From: CAYPCH01 sp964409165
GTDB lineage: Bacteria > Bacillota > Clostridia > Acetivibrionales > Acetivibrionaceae
Assembly: GCA_964409165.1 (NCBI GenBank)
Contig: CAYPCH010000037.1
Span: 1-29,243 of the forward strand
Reading direction: 5' to 3'
Length of the DNA: 29,243 nt
Positions 9,058 through 16,641 of the stretch are shown piece after piece. Positions within the stretch are counted from its first letter, which is position 1, and every line of letters starts with the position of its first letter. The position numbers and the translations under genes were made by a program. Under the pieces are notes generated by a model. That model saw only the letters and a program-made list of their open reading frames with translations, was not told where the DNA came from and made no database searches.

Positions 9058-10621
9058 CATTGATTTTTACTTCCTTGTATTCGTTCATTTTAAAACTCTT
9101 TTCCCACAACTCCACATAGTCTCCCAATGCCCACTCGGCCATAACCAATGAATCATTTTCCTTGAGCTTTATTGAAGCTAATTGGTTATTGCCGAGTTTG
9201 TCGTCTGCTATAGGATAAATATGCAGTTTTTCTCCGGTTACTATGACGGCTATGTCCTTATTAGGCGAAGTGTAGGCATCTACTGCTCCCGGTACCCTGC
9301 TCTTTATTGAGCTCCATGAAATACACAGGGTATCGTACCATACAAGTTCTTTCGTAGGTATCACATTTATCAGGAAGTCTGCACTGGTAATATTGCTATC
9401 TGCTTTGTAGTTCATCCTTCCCTTTATAAACCAATGTCCCATTTTCCTTGTGAGTGAAATATTCTCTTCAGCTATATCGTTATCCACTTCCTCAATCCCC
9501 TGTTCTTTTAAGGTCGCCAGAAGCTCCGCCCTTGCCTTTTTAAGAGCCAATTCCCCGCTTTCACCAACAAATTCAGATATTTTCATTCCCTTTGTATTTG
9601 TTGTATTATCTACCGGAAGAATTTTATACCTCTTTCCATAAAAACTTTCGTCCCCGTCATTATTTTTTTCTGATGGAGTTATCTCAAGCGAAATATAATC
9701 ATTACTTATGTACTGAATAGTCTTGAATGTATTCTCATCCTCGTCTTCTTCAAAATCTTCCCTGTCGGTTTTAAACTCAGTACAGTACCTGCTTCTTGCT
9801 ACAAGCATATACGGAGTGTAAACCTTGAGATTATCCTCCAAATATGCACCTTTGACCTGCCTTCTAGGCTCAATTTTCCAGAAGCCACTCCTTCTGGGCA
9901 GAAATATATCAGCAGTCTCAAGTATGTCATCAAGAACCCTGTTTTCCGTGGAAATCCATAAGGTCTTATAACTATATATTTTTTCACCTTCCTGAACTCT
10001 ACCCGTGTCTTTTTCTTTTTCTGAGCGGATACCAAGTAGTACACCTGAACTTATTAATTTATTATTTGAATATAAATTTTTATAAGTATCATCCTCGTTT
10101 CCGTCAGGCTGTTCAAACGCAAAGCTCTCTACCTTATCCGAAGTTTTCTCCATAAGCAAAACGTTATCCTGTACTATCATTACCGCATCTTTGTCATTTA
10201 GTTTGACAAACTCATACAGATATTTGTTCTCTGATGAGATAGTTATTACAAACACTTCTTTACTGGTAATGTCAAGCTCATCCAAAAGAATACCGTACCT
10301 ATACATAAAATACTCCTGGGCATCGGTTCTAGTTACCATATAACCAGGCTTTGACCAAAACTGCCCTGCAATATTGACACCTTCTTTTGAAAATTCGACA
10401 GTCTTCCCAATCCATTCATTCCGGTCTTTCATTTCAGCAGATATAAAACCTGAGTTCAAGGATCGATTAACATGCCATACTCCCTCTACCGGATTGTTTT
10501 CAGGCTCAGGAGGCATAATCATAGCCTCAAAAGATGTTGTTGTACTAGAACACCCAACGAGAAAGAACAGCATTAAACATAACAATACATTCTTTGTGAA
10601 AAACCTATTCAATCTGTTCAT
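9053..10621 (-). CDS. Large lipoprotein of unknown function, in an operon with a two-component system
   Basis: About 522 residues with a lipoprotein signal: a charged N-terminus, a hydrophobic core and the lipobox FLVGC at about residues 18-22. The rest is hydrophilic, beta-rich and probably anchored outside the membrane. I recognise no domain. The frame is open further upstream, but the signal peptide fixes the start at ATG 10621. TTG 10612 is an alternative with better spacing from AAGGGGG. Either start overlaps the end of the histidine kinase gene (17 or 8 nt), so the two are probably translationally coupled. Its place after the regulator and kinase suggests a role in the signal sensed by the kinase, but that is inference from position only. 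Confidence 0.8.
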   Translation of the reverse strand: MNRLNRFFTKNVLLCLMLFFLVGCSSTTTSFEAMIMPPEPENNPVEGVWHVNRSLNSGFISAEMKDRNEWIGKTVEFSKEGVNIAGQFWSKPGYMVTRTDAQEYFMYRYGILLDELDITSKEVFVITISSENKYLYEFVKLNDKDAVMIVQDNVLLMEKTSDKVESFAFEQPDGNEDDTYKNLYSNNKLISSGVLLGIRSEKEKDTGRVQEGEKIYSYKTLWISTENRVLDDILETADIFLPRRSGFWKIEPRRQVKGAYLEDNLKVYTPYMLVARSRYCTEFKTDREDFEEDEDENTFKTIQYISNDYISLEITPSEKNNDGDESFYGKRYKILPVDNTTNTKGMKISEFVGESGELALKKARAELLATLKEQGIEEVDNDIAEENISLTRKMGHWFIKGRMNYKADSNITSADFLINVIPTKELVWYDTLCISWSSIKSRVPGAVDAYTSPNKDIAVIVTGEKLHIYPIADDKLGNNQLASIKLKENDSLVMAEWALGDYVELWEKSFKMNEYKEVKINE

Positions 10622-12008
10622 CCCCCTTAACAGGTATTGAAATATATACATCCGTTCCCCCATTAGCTTTGCTCTTTATCTCAAATGCTCCCCCCATAAG
10701 ATTTACAAGTTCATCACACACCGATAATCCTATTCCGCTACCCGGTCTGCTGTTCTTCCCCTTAAAAAACTTCTCCTTAACCTTCGGCAGTTCTTCCTGT
10801 GGTATTCCAACCCCCGTGTCTTTTATGCAAAAAACGACTCTATTTGCATCAACATGGGAAGTGAAGGTTATACTTCCCTTTGCAGGAGTATATTTAAATG
10901 CATTGTCAAGAATGTTTATGAATATCTGCTTGAGTCTGTTTTCATCCGACACTATAAAAGGTATTCCTTCCTGACAGACCACAGTAAAATTGATGTTATC
11001 TTTGTCAGCCTTCGGAGTAAGCTGCGTTTTTATATGCTTCATCAGCTTTTTCACATTCACCTTTTCTCTCCTTATAGTTACTTTCCCCGATATAAACCTT
11101 GAAAAATCCAGTAGCTCTTCAACCATTGCAGTAAGCCGATCGCTTTCTGTCTCAATTATATCAAGTCCGTCCTTAAGCATATTGTCATCCTGCAAACCTC
11201 CGTCTTTTAACGTCACAGCCCAACCCTTTATTGACGTCAAAGGCGTTCTTAGTTCATGGGACACAGATGATATAAACTCGTTTTTAAGCTGATCCTTTTT
11301 AACAATTTCTTCTGCCATAAAGTTCATAGTATCGGAAAGCTTTCCCAATTCATTGTCTTCTCTTTTTCTGCACTTTACACCAAAATTCCCCAAAGCCATT
11401 TCACCTGCAGTGTTTGTAATTTCTTTCAAAGGCCCAACAATGGAATTTGCAAGTATAAAACTCAGAAGTCCACAAATAAATATTACCATGGTTCCTATAA
11501 TAATAAACACCTTTGCAATCTTTTCTATCTCTATATTTGCTTCTTTGAGTGATGTTACAAACCTCAAGACTCCTACTATAGAATCCCCTGATTTTAGCGG
11601 ACTTGATACTGCAAGAACCCTATGACTGTCATAACCCACCCTTCCCATCCATTTTCCTATCTTTCCACCTAGTGCATTTTTGACATCTGCTGTATCCAGC
11701 TTATCCGCAGGTATCACACCTATTGAATCCATAAGTACTTTCCCGTCAAGGTCAATTATTTGCACTTGGGCAGGGGTTTGCTTCCAGAATGTATCTACAT
11801 TGTTTAATACGTTCTCATGCAAAGTCGCATCAGAAAAATATCCCAGATATATATCTGAAGATATCTTGATTCGATTCACCATGTTATCCTCAAGGGTTCT
11901 GTAATAATTCTTTCTTATTACATCAACAAGCAGGATTTCAAGCGTAAAAACAGTTATAATTACAATAAGCATGAAGCTTAGGATAAGCTTCGTTCTTATG
12001 CTCTTCAT
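10605..12008 (-). CDS. Membrane sensor histidine kinase (HAMP-HisKA-HATPase)
   Basis: 467 residues. A membrane segment near 8-30, an extracytoplasmic sensor of about 135 residues, a second membrane segment near 168-190, HAMP (about 190-242), then HisKA with the phospho-acceptor His in SSVSHELRTPLTS (near 250). An ATP-binding domain follows with N-box NILDNAFKYTP, G1 DTGVGIP and G2 GSGIGLSV. The sensor looks PAS/Cache-like (VQIIDLDGKVLMDSIG), but its ligand is unknown. It starts 1 nt after the regulator stop codon, so co-translation is likely. The architecture resembles envelope-sensing kinases of the WalK/PhoR/ResE group; I cannot assign it to one. Confidence 0.94.
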   Translation of the reverse strand: MKSIRTKLILSFMLIVIITVFTLEILLVDVIRKNYYRTLEDNMVNRIKISSDIYLGYFSDATLHENVLNNVDTFWKQTPAQVQIIDLDGKVLMDSIGVIPADKLDTADVKNALGGKIGKWMGRVGYDSHRVLAVSSPLKSGDSIVGVLRFVTSLKEANIEIEKIAKVFIIIGTMVIFICGLLSFILANSIVGPLKEITNTAGEMALGNFGVKCRKREDNELGKLSDTMNFMAEEIVKKDQLKNEFISSVSHELRTPLTSIKGWAVTLKDGGLQDDNMLKDGLDIIETESDRLTAMVEELLDFSRFISGKVTIRREKVNVKKLMKHIKTQLTPKADKDNINFTVVCQEGIPFIVSDENRLKQIFINILDNAFKYTPAKGSITFTSHVDANRVVFCIKDTGVGIPQEELPKVKEKFFKGKNSRPGSGIGLSVCDELVNLMGGAFEIKSKANGGTDVYISIPVKGDEQIE

Positions 12009-12009
12009 G

Positions 12010-12711
12010 TCATAAAGCCTTCCTCAGTCTGTATCCATGCCCCCATACAGTCTCAATAAACTGGGGTTTTGACGGATCATCCTCAATTTTTTCCCTGAGC
12101 CGCCTTATATGCACATCCACAGTTTTGACATCACCGTAATACCTCGACCCCCATACAAGATCCATTAGCTCATCGCGGCTGAATGCCTTATCCTGATTCT
12201 CCATAAACGCTTTCATAACTGCAAATTCTTTAGGGGTCAATTCGATATATATACTGTTTTTGAAAAATTTTTGTGATTTCAAGTTTAATTCCAGATTCCC
12301 AAGGGTAATTATATCGGTGCTTTCCTCTTTTGCCCTGTCCGTTCTCCTTAAAACAGCTTTCATCCTCGCCACCAGTTCAAGAGGATTAAAAGGTTTTACC
12401 ATATAGTCATCTGCACCGATTTCAAGTCCCACAATCTTATCAACGTCCTGTCCCTTCGCAGTAAGCATTATAATGGGTACATCCGGCATTAAATATCTTA
12501 TCTTTCTGCAAACATCAAACCCATCCATGCCTGGAAGCATAATATCAAGCACGATCATGCCCGGCTTAAAAATTTTAAGCTTATCAAGAGCTTCTTCTCC
12601 AGACCCAGCTTCAGTAACTTCGAAACCATTCCTTGTAAGGTTTATGTTTATGAATTTTCTTATGTGAACCTCATCCTCAACTATGAGAACCTTTACACAT
12701 TCTTCACTCAT
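12010..12711 (-). CDS. OmpR/PhoB family response regulator
   Basis: 233 residues. The receiver domain has acidic residues at positions 12-14, phospho-acceptor Asp56 (MIVLDIMLPGMDG), the conserved Thr in MLTAKG and Lys in MVKPF. The C-terminal winged helix has the PhoB-type features ELTPKEFAVMKAF and VDVHIRRLREKIEDDP, ending WGHGYRL. It is the partner of the kinase directly downstream. AGGGGG lies 4 nt before the ATG, and the CCTGATCAGG palindrome (12719-12728) could pair with part of it. The leader carries a paired-hairpin repeat element (12727-12795) related to the cluster near 14400. Confidence 0.95.
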   Translation of the reverse strand: MSEECVKVLIVEDEVHIRKFININLTRNGFEVTEAGSGEEALDKLKIFKPGMIVLDIMLPGMDGFDVCRKIRYLMPDVPIIMLTAKGQDVDKIVGLEIGADDYMVKPFNPLELVARMKAVLRRTDRAKEESTDIITLGNLELNLKSQKFFKNSIYIELTPKEFAVMKAFMENQDKAFSRDELMDLVWGSRYYGDVKTVDVHIRRLREKIEDDPSKPQFIETVWGHGYRLRKAL

Positions 12712-12726
12712 ATTTCCCCCTGATCA

Positions 12727-12795
12727 GGCCTCTTACAGCAAAACGAAAGAGGCAAATTGTGCACCCACGATGGGTACGAAATTTTATTAATGTTT
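12727..12795 (-). repeat. Paired-hairpin element family A, copy in the regulator 5' leader
   Basis: Read on the minus strand: a hairpin GTACCCA-tcg-TGGGTGC, a short AT link, then GCCTCTT ... AAGAGGC (7-bp stem). The same order and much of the same sequence occur on the plus strand at 14357-14519. Here it lies between the likely promoter region and the start of the response regulator, so it should be part of the mRNA leader. Confidence 0.6.
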
Positions 12796-12897
12796 TTATA
12801 GTTTTATCTTAACACAATAACTGTCGATTCGCTATAGAATAAAGGGTTAATAAAGAGTTAAAAAATGTTTACAAAAAAGCAACACACATGAAGAGAA

Positions 12898-12954
12898 AGC
12901 TTCGAGACATCGAGTCCCTTGCTTTTTGCCGGATTTCCTTTCAGGAAATGATCC
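12898..12954 (+). repeat. Palindromic element family B, copy 2
   Basis: About 56 bp with the imperfect GAGAC / GTCCC hairpin, CTTTTTGCCGG spacer and ATTTCC-tttca-GGAAAT hairpin. It lies directly past the intrinsic terminator of the parvulin gene, in inverted orientation to the copy at 15121-15176. Confidence 0.75.
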
Positions 12955-12985
12955 TAAAAAACCCCGCAAGTCATTTCTTGCGGGG
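12955..12985 (-). terminator. Intrinsic terminator of the parvulin gene
   Basis: On the minus strand CCCCGCAAG-aaatga-CTTGCGGGG is a perfect 9-bp GC-rich stem followed by TTTTTT. It lies 26 nt past the stop codon. Confidence 0.9.
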
Positions 12986-13011
12986 TAATTATGCTTTATC
13001 TACCTTTAAAG

Positions 13012-14067
13012 TTATATCATGCTTACAGCGTCAAGAACTGATTGATTTATTTCCAAATCGTACTGCTTATCTGCTTTCCATTGCTCAACAGATTTCATGT
13101 ATTTATCCGTCTGAAAATCAACCATAATTGCGTCCTTTGCATTCTCAAAACCCGATTTGCCTATGAATTTCATAACATGGAAACCATATGCTGTTTCCAC
13201 AATGCCCATATCTCCTTCTTTTGCATTGAAAGACCAATCCTCAAATTCGGGCATCATCTCATATTTGCCGAAGGTATATTCTCCTCCAATGTCCTTTGAG
13301 CCCGAATCCTCTGAATATTCTTTCACAAGTTCCTCGAAATCTTCTCCATTTTTAGCCTTGTCCAATATTTCTTCAGAAAGCTTTTTCTTGTTAGCCTTTT
13401 CTTCTTCAGCAAGGGGTTGACCTGTAGCATCCTGTGAAAGAATCAAAATATGCTTGACGGTAACCTTATCGTAGAGAGCACTATTCTCACCATAGAAAGC
13501 TTGAAGCTCTTGGTCTGAAAAAGGTATTGCCTTTGTTTCCTCAGTCGCATATTTCCCAGCAAGATAGTATTCCTCATAAATTGATTCTAGCTGCGCAAGG
13601 GTTACACCAAACATCTCCTTGCATTTCACATCTGCATTATCCCTGTTTCCTTCCCCTTCAGTTTCAACAAACTGATCAATATATGATTTTGCCTCACTTA
13701 ACTCCTCTTCATCCAGTTTTAAATCTTTTTCTCTTGCTTTAATCATAACGATTTTTAACTCTTTTAGCCTGTCAAGACTCTCTTCTTTTGCTTTGGTAAT
13801 GCTTTCAGCATTATCAGCATTTTGCCAAAAAGCCTTTACCGCCTCAGCGTCCATAGGATTTACTCCTACATTTTGTTCAAAGCCTGCTTTTACGTAATTA
13901 AGCATAAACTTGAATTCAGGTACAGTTATCTTTTCGCCACTAACGGATGCAACGTAATCATCTTCCGATACATTGCTATTATTATTTTGAAACTTTGACG
14001 AACATGCAGAAAAACTAAACGCAATAATAACGGATAAAGCAACTAATAAAACTCTTATACTTTTCAT
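13012..14067 (-). CDS. prsA: PrsA-like foldase lipoprotein (parvulin peptidyl-prolyl isomerase)
   Basis: 351 residues from ATG 14067, chosen because it follows GGGGG at 6 nt and begins a clean lipoprotein signal (MKSIRVLLVAL ... FSACSS). A helical SurA/PrsA-type N-domain follows, then a parvulin (PpiC) domain at about 200-305 with VKHILILS, GEDFEELVKEYSEDSGSKDIGGEYTFGKYEMMPEFEDWSF and YGFHVMKF. A helical tail closes the protein. Anchored outside the membrane, PrsA proteins assist folding of secreted proteins, which suits a bacterium exporting many glycoside hydrolases. The symbol rests on architecture only; clostridia often have several paralogues. It has its own promoter (14221-14249) and terminator (12955-12985), so it is probably monocistronic. 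Confidence 0.88.
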   Translation of the reverse strand: MKSIRVLLVALSVIIAFSFSACSSKFQNNNSNVSEDDYVASVSGEKITVPEFKFMLNYVKAGFEQNVGVNPMDAEAVKAFWQNADNAESITKAKEESLDRLKELKIVMIKAREKDLKLDEEELSEAKSYIDQFVETEGEGNRDNADVKCKEMFGVTLAQLESIYEEYYLAGKYATEETKAIPFSDQELQAFYGENSALYDKVTVKHILILSQDATGQPLAEEEKANKKKLSEEILDKAKNGEDFEELVKEYSEDSGSKDIGGEYTFGKYEMMPEFEDWSFNAKEGDMGIVETAYGFHVMKFIGKSGFENAKDAIMVDFQTDKYMKSVEQWKADKQYDLEINQSVLDAVSMI

Positions 14068-14220
14068 ATTTAACCCCCATAATAAATTTTGCCTTAAGTA
14101 TATCTTTAAATAAGGCATTAACAAACAACTCCAATCTAAATATTAATAATAAGGCAATTTGCAAATGAAAACAAATGAAATTTTTACTTCTATATATATT
14201 GAAGTTTGTTTTTATACTCC

Positions 14221-14249
14221 ATTTTACCACTTTAAAAGTTAACTTACAA
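14221..14249 (-). promoter_or_regulatory. Sigma-A type promoter of the parvulin gene
   Basis: On the minus strand TTGTAA (14244-14249), a 17-nt spacer, then TAAAAT (14221-14226). This predicts a leader of about 145 nt before ATG 14067. Confidence 0.55.
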
Positions 14250-14356
14250 TCACATTTATCCTCTTTTCCTTATATATCCTTATGTATAGCTAGCAATTAT
14301 CTTCACTAGTTATAAGCACAATATTCCTTCACAGTACCGCATAAAAACCACATAAA

Positions 14357-14519
14357 AATTTCGTACCCATCAGGAGTACGAAATTTGCCTCTTTCATTTT
14401 ACTGCAAGGGCTTAAATAAAATTTTACCTCTTTCATTTCACTCCAAGAGGTCTAACAAAATAAAGTGCCCATCGAGGTCACTCTATTTTACCTCTTTCAT
14501 TTCACTCCAAGAGGTCTAA
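14357..14519 (+). repeat. Cluster of paired-hairpin elements, family A
   Basis: Three CCTCTTTC...AAGAGG-type modules begin at 14381 (degenerate), 14421 and 14485. The last two are perfect 35-bp direct repeats (14421-14455 and 14485-14519). Small hairpins precede two of them: CGTAC...GTACG (14362-14380) and GTG...CAC (14465-14481). It lies between the zinc-ribbon terminator and the parvulin promoter. This cluster and flanking DNA from 14250 to 14523 hold no gene that I can support. Confidence 0.65.
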
Positions 14520-14523
14520 TATG

Positions 14524-14551
14524 AAAAAAGAGAGCTCATCACTCTCTTTTT
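14524..14551 (-). terminator. Intrinsic terminator of the zinc-ribbon gene
   Basis: On the minus strand AAAAAGAGAG, a 7-nt loop, CTCTC and six T. It lies 3 nt past the TAG stop. Confidence 0.8.
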
Positions 14552-14554
14552 ATC

Positions 14555-14743
14555 CTACCATCTGTTTCCGAAACTTCTTCCGCCACCCCTGTTATTGTTC
14601 CTCTGTTGCTTCCTTGCTCTTCTGCAATCGGGGCACCTTTGCGGCTCGTTGTCAAATCCTTTTTCTTTGTAGAAAGCCTGTTCGCTTTCGTTAAAAACAA
14701 ACTCCGTATTGCAATCTTTGCAGGTTAAAACTTTATCCGCCAT
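14555..14743 (-). CDS. Small zinc-ribbon protein
   Basis: 62 residues with two CxxC pairs (TCKDCNTEF and RCPDCRRAR) that should hold one zinc ion. Between them is the FNESEQAFYKEKGF segment typical of the 'probable zinc-ribbon' family (zf-trcl). The tail is rich in Arg, Asn, Gly and Gln (RKQQRNNNRGGGRS), suggesting nucleic-acid contact, although no function is established for the family. AGGAGG is well spaced before the ATG and a terminator follows directly, so this is a genuine single-gene unit despite its size. Confidence 0.85.
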   Translation of the reverse strand: MADKVLTCKDCNTEFVFNESEQAFYKEKGFDNEPQRCPDCRRARKQQRNNNRGGGRSFGNRW

Positions 14744-15082
14744 ATCTATATACCTCCTAAATTATTTGGACATTTTTATCCTTAACTTCTCACACCAAAA
14801 AATTCAGGAGAGTCGTGTTCAGAAAAATTGATCCATATTAATATATAGTGACTAACTATTATATTGTATCATGAAAAACAAATTTATGCAATATTTTTTG
14901 AACGGGTTTTCGGCAGTTGAAAATTGCAGTGCAATGTAAAATCTTTATCGCATTTAATATAATCATATAAATAATTTTATATTTTTTTAAAATTACGAAC
15001 AAAAATTTTACTGGCTACGAACTTTATTATATATGACAATATTATTTGTCGCATGCTTTCCATACTTTATCCTTTTTCATTT

Positions 15083-15114
15083 AAATAAAATGCGGAGAAT
15101 TCCGCATTTTATTT
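15083..15114. terminator. Orphan terminator-like hairpin
   Basis: AAATAAAATGCGGA-gaat-TCCGCATTTTATTT is a perfect 14-bp stem with a 4-nt loop, T-rich on the trailing side of either strand. No gene ends nearby on either strand, so it is either a relic, the end of a small RNA, or part of the adjacent repeat. Confidence 0.45.
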
Positions 15115-15120
15115 TGTTTA

Positions 15121-15176
15121 GATCCATTTCCTGAAAGGAAATTCGGCAAAAAGCGAGGGACTTGATGTCCCGAAGT
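15121..15176 (-). repeat. Palindromic element family B, copy 3
   Basis: About 56 bp with ATTTCC-tgaaa-GGAAAT and GGGAC-ttgat-GTCCC hairpins, both perfect here, joined by CGGCAAAAAGC. It begins 7 nt after a strong hairpin, just as copy 2 abuts a terminator. Confidence 0.75.
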
Positions 15177-15383
15177 TTTTTACCATATATAACATTATTG
15201 ATGTTCTTTTATATAATTACAGTAAATGTTTTAATATGTTTCGAAAATATTTATAACTTTTAAAGGAATTCTTACTAAAGTGTCGAATTATAATTATATG
15301 TAAAACCATTTATGTCTTCTTATGTATTAATCTTCTTATGATACTACTCCAAAAAGCAAAAAATAAAATACCACTGGAAAGGG

Positions 15384-16406
15384 ATGAATAAAATGTTTAC
15401 ATGCAGTCGAAATAATCTTTTGAAGCAAATTATCGTTCTGGTTTTATTGGCTTCTGTTTGTGTGTCCTTAAGCAGTTGTGGTGTTAAAGCACAAAAGGAA
15501 TACCGGGTGGGCATTCTGTCAGGATTGGATTATCTTTACGATGCAACCGAAAGCTTTAAGTCCAAAATGTCTGAATTAGGATATGTTGAAGGTGAGAATA
15601 TTACTTATATCATTAAAAAGACAAATTCTGACTTTACCGATTATGAGAATTTCTCCAAACAATTTGTAGAAGACAAGGTTGACTTGATCTTTTGTTATCC
15701 AACCGAAGCTACATTGGAATTGAAGGAAGCAACAAAAGGAACCAATATACCTGTAGTTTTTGGAGTTACAAATATTGAAGACACCAACCTTGTCAACAGT
15801 GTCCGTGAACCAGGGGGAAATGTAACAGGTGTGCGCTATCCAGGTCCCGATTTGGCTCTAAAGCGTTTCGATGTAATACGTCAAATAGTGCCAGAAGCCA
15901 AGAGAATATTACTACCTTACAGTTCGGATTTACCTGTTTGCTATCCTCAACTTGAAGCACTGCGTCCGATAGCCGAAAAAGCCGGCATAACACTGGTAGA
16001 AGCTCCTTTAAAAACACCGGAAGACCTTGCGGCATATTTTGATTCACATGATGTTGAAGGTGATATAGGATTTGATGCCATACTGTCCATAGCTGAGATG
16101 TTTGGTGCAATGCCAGACACATTTCTTGTTATGGTAAAGTTCGCCAACAAACATAATATCCCCTTTGGCGGAGCCTATATGAATTTTGAAGGATACGCAT
16201 CACTATTTGGTGTCAATATAAATCCATCTGTAACTGGTCAAAAAGCAGCAGTTCTTGCAGATAAAATACTATCTGGTGAGGACCCTGCAACTGTGTCGGT
16301 AGTATCTGACGAAAGCTTTATACAAATTGACTACAAGGAAGCACAAAAAAGGGGCTACAGCATCTCCGACGAACTATTAAGTCAGGCAAGTGAAATCATA
16401 AAATAG
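15384..16406 (+). CDS. ABC transporter substrate-binding lipoprotein (PF04392 type)
   Basis: 340 residues. A lipoprotein signal ends at LSSC (about residue 32). The mature part has the two-lobed type I fold pattern of the ABC_sub_bind family: YRVGILSGLDYLYDATESFKSKMSELGYVEGENI, then VDLIFCYPTEATLELKEATKGTNIPVVFGVTNIED, GGNVTGVRYPGPDLALKRFD and a C-terminal GQKAAVLADKILSGEDPATV-like block. Some members bind aromatic amino acids; the ligand here is unknown. GGAAAGGG abuts the first ATG, so ATG 15393 (9 nt further) may be the real start. No permease or ATPase gene is adjacent; a chemoreceptor follows instead, which suggests a sensing role. Confidence 0.88.
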   Translation: MNKMFTCSRNNLLKQIIVLVLLASVCVSLSSCGVKAQKEYRVGILSGLDYLYDATESFKSKMSELGYVEGENITYIIKKTNSDFTDYENFSKQFVEDKVDLIFCYPTEATLELKEATKGTNIPVVFGVTNIEDTNLVNSVREPGGNVTGVRYPGPDLALKRFDVIRQIVPEAKRILLPYSSDLPVCYPQLEALRPIAEKAGITLVEAPLKTPEDLAAYFDSHDVEGDIGFDAILSIAEMFGAMPDTFLVMVKFANKHNIPFGGAYMNFEGYASLFGVNINPSVTGQKAAVLADKILSGEDPATVSVVSDESFIQIDYKEAQKRGYSISDELLSQASEIIK

Positions 16407-16454
16407 CTTAGACATTTCCTTTAGCATTTTTGCTTGATAAAGTTCTGTTTTCTT

Positions 16455-16510
16455 ATTCAAAAACTAAGTTGCATCTAACAAATGTTTATATGCAACTTAG
16501 TATTTTGAAT
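16455..16510. other. Long hairpin after the substrate-binding gene
   Basis: A stem of about 20 bp (core ACTAAGTTGCAT / ATGCAACTTAGT, 16463-16474 and 16490-16501) extends outward through ATTCAAAA / TTTTGAAT with a 1-nt bulge; the loop is 15 nt. No T-run follows on either strand, so it is not a classical intrinsic terminator. It may slow transcription or protect the 3' end of the mRNA. Confidence 0.5.
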
Positions 16511-16641
16511 ATATAGATAATATCTTAAGAAATCGTTACTAAGGGATAGGTGAAATATTATTTTAGATTTTTTTATGTGAAATTGTAACCGAATTTATAT
16601 TTTCAACATTTCTAAACATTGTTATCTGGAGGAGTGTACAA

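Larger units (their letters stand above)
14744..15383. other. Gene-free region between divergent genes
   Basis: 640 nt of very AT-rich DNA. It contains the leader of the zinc-ribbon gene, an isolated strong hairpin (15083-15114), a family B palindromic element (15121-15176) and the upstream region of the substrate-binding gene. No convincing coding frame. Several TATAAT-like boxes are present (for example near 14958 and 15290), but none has a good -35 partner. Confidence 0.6.

Noticed and set aside
12888..13127. Plus-strand open frame of 79 codons opposite the parvulin 3' end
   Set aside because: It reads through a repeat element, a terminator hairpin and the antisense of the parvulin gene, and has no ribosome binding site.
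14015..14230. 71-codon minus-strand frame across the parvulin signal peptide and leader
   Set aside because: Out of frame with the signal peptide, and lies in AT-rich leader sequence without a ribosome binding site.
14381..14519. Two perfect 35-bp repeats separated by 29 bp, resembling a minimal CRISPR array
   Set aside because: The third module is degenerate and separated by only 5 bp, the 'spacer' contains a hairpin shared with other copies, a solitary copy lies in a gene leader, and no cas gene is present.
15270..16600. CGAATT-containing boxes upstream of the binding protein and chemoreceptor as sigma-D (motility) promoters
   Set aside because: Neither has a TAAA box at the required 15-nt distance and the -10 matches are poor.
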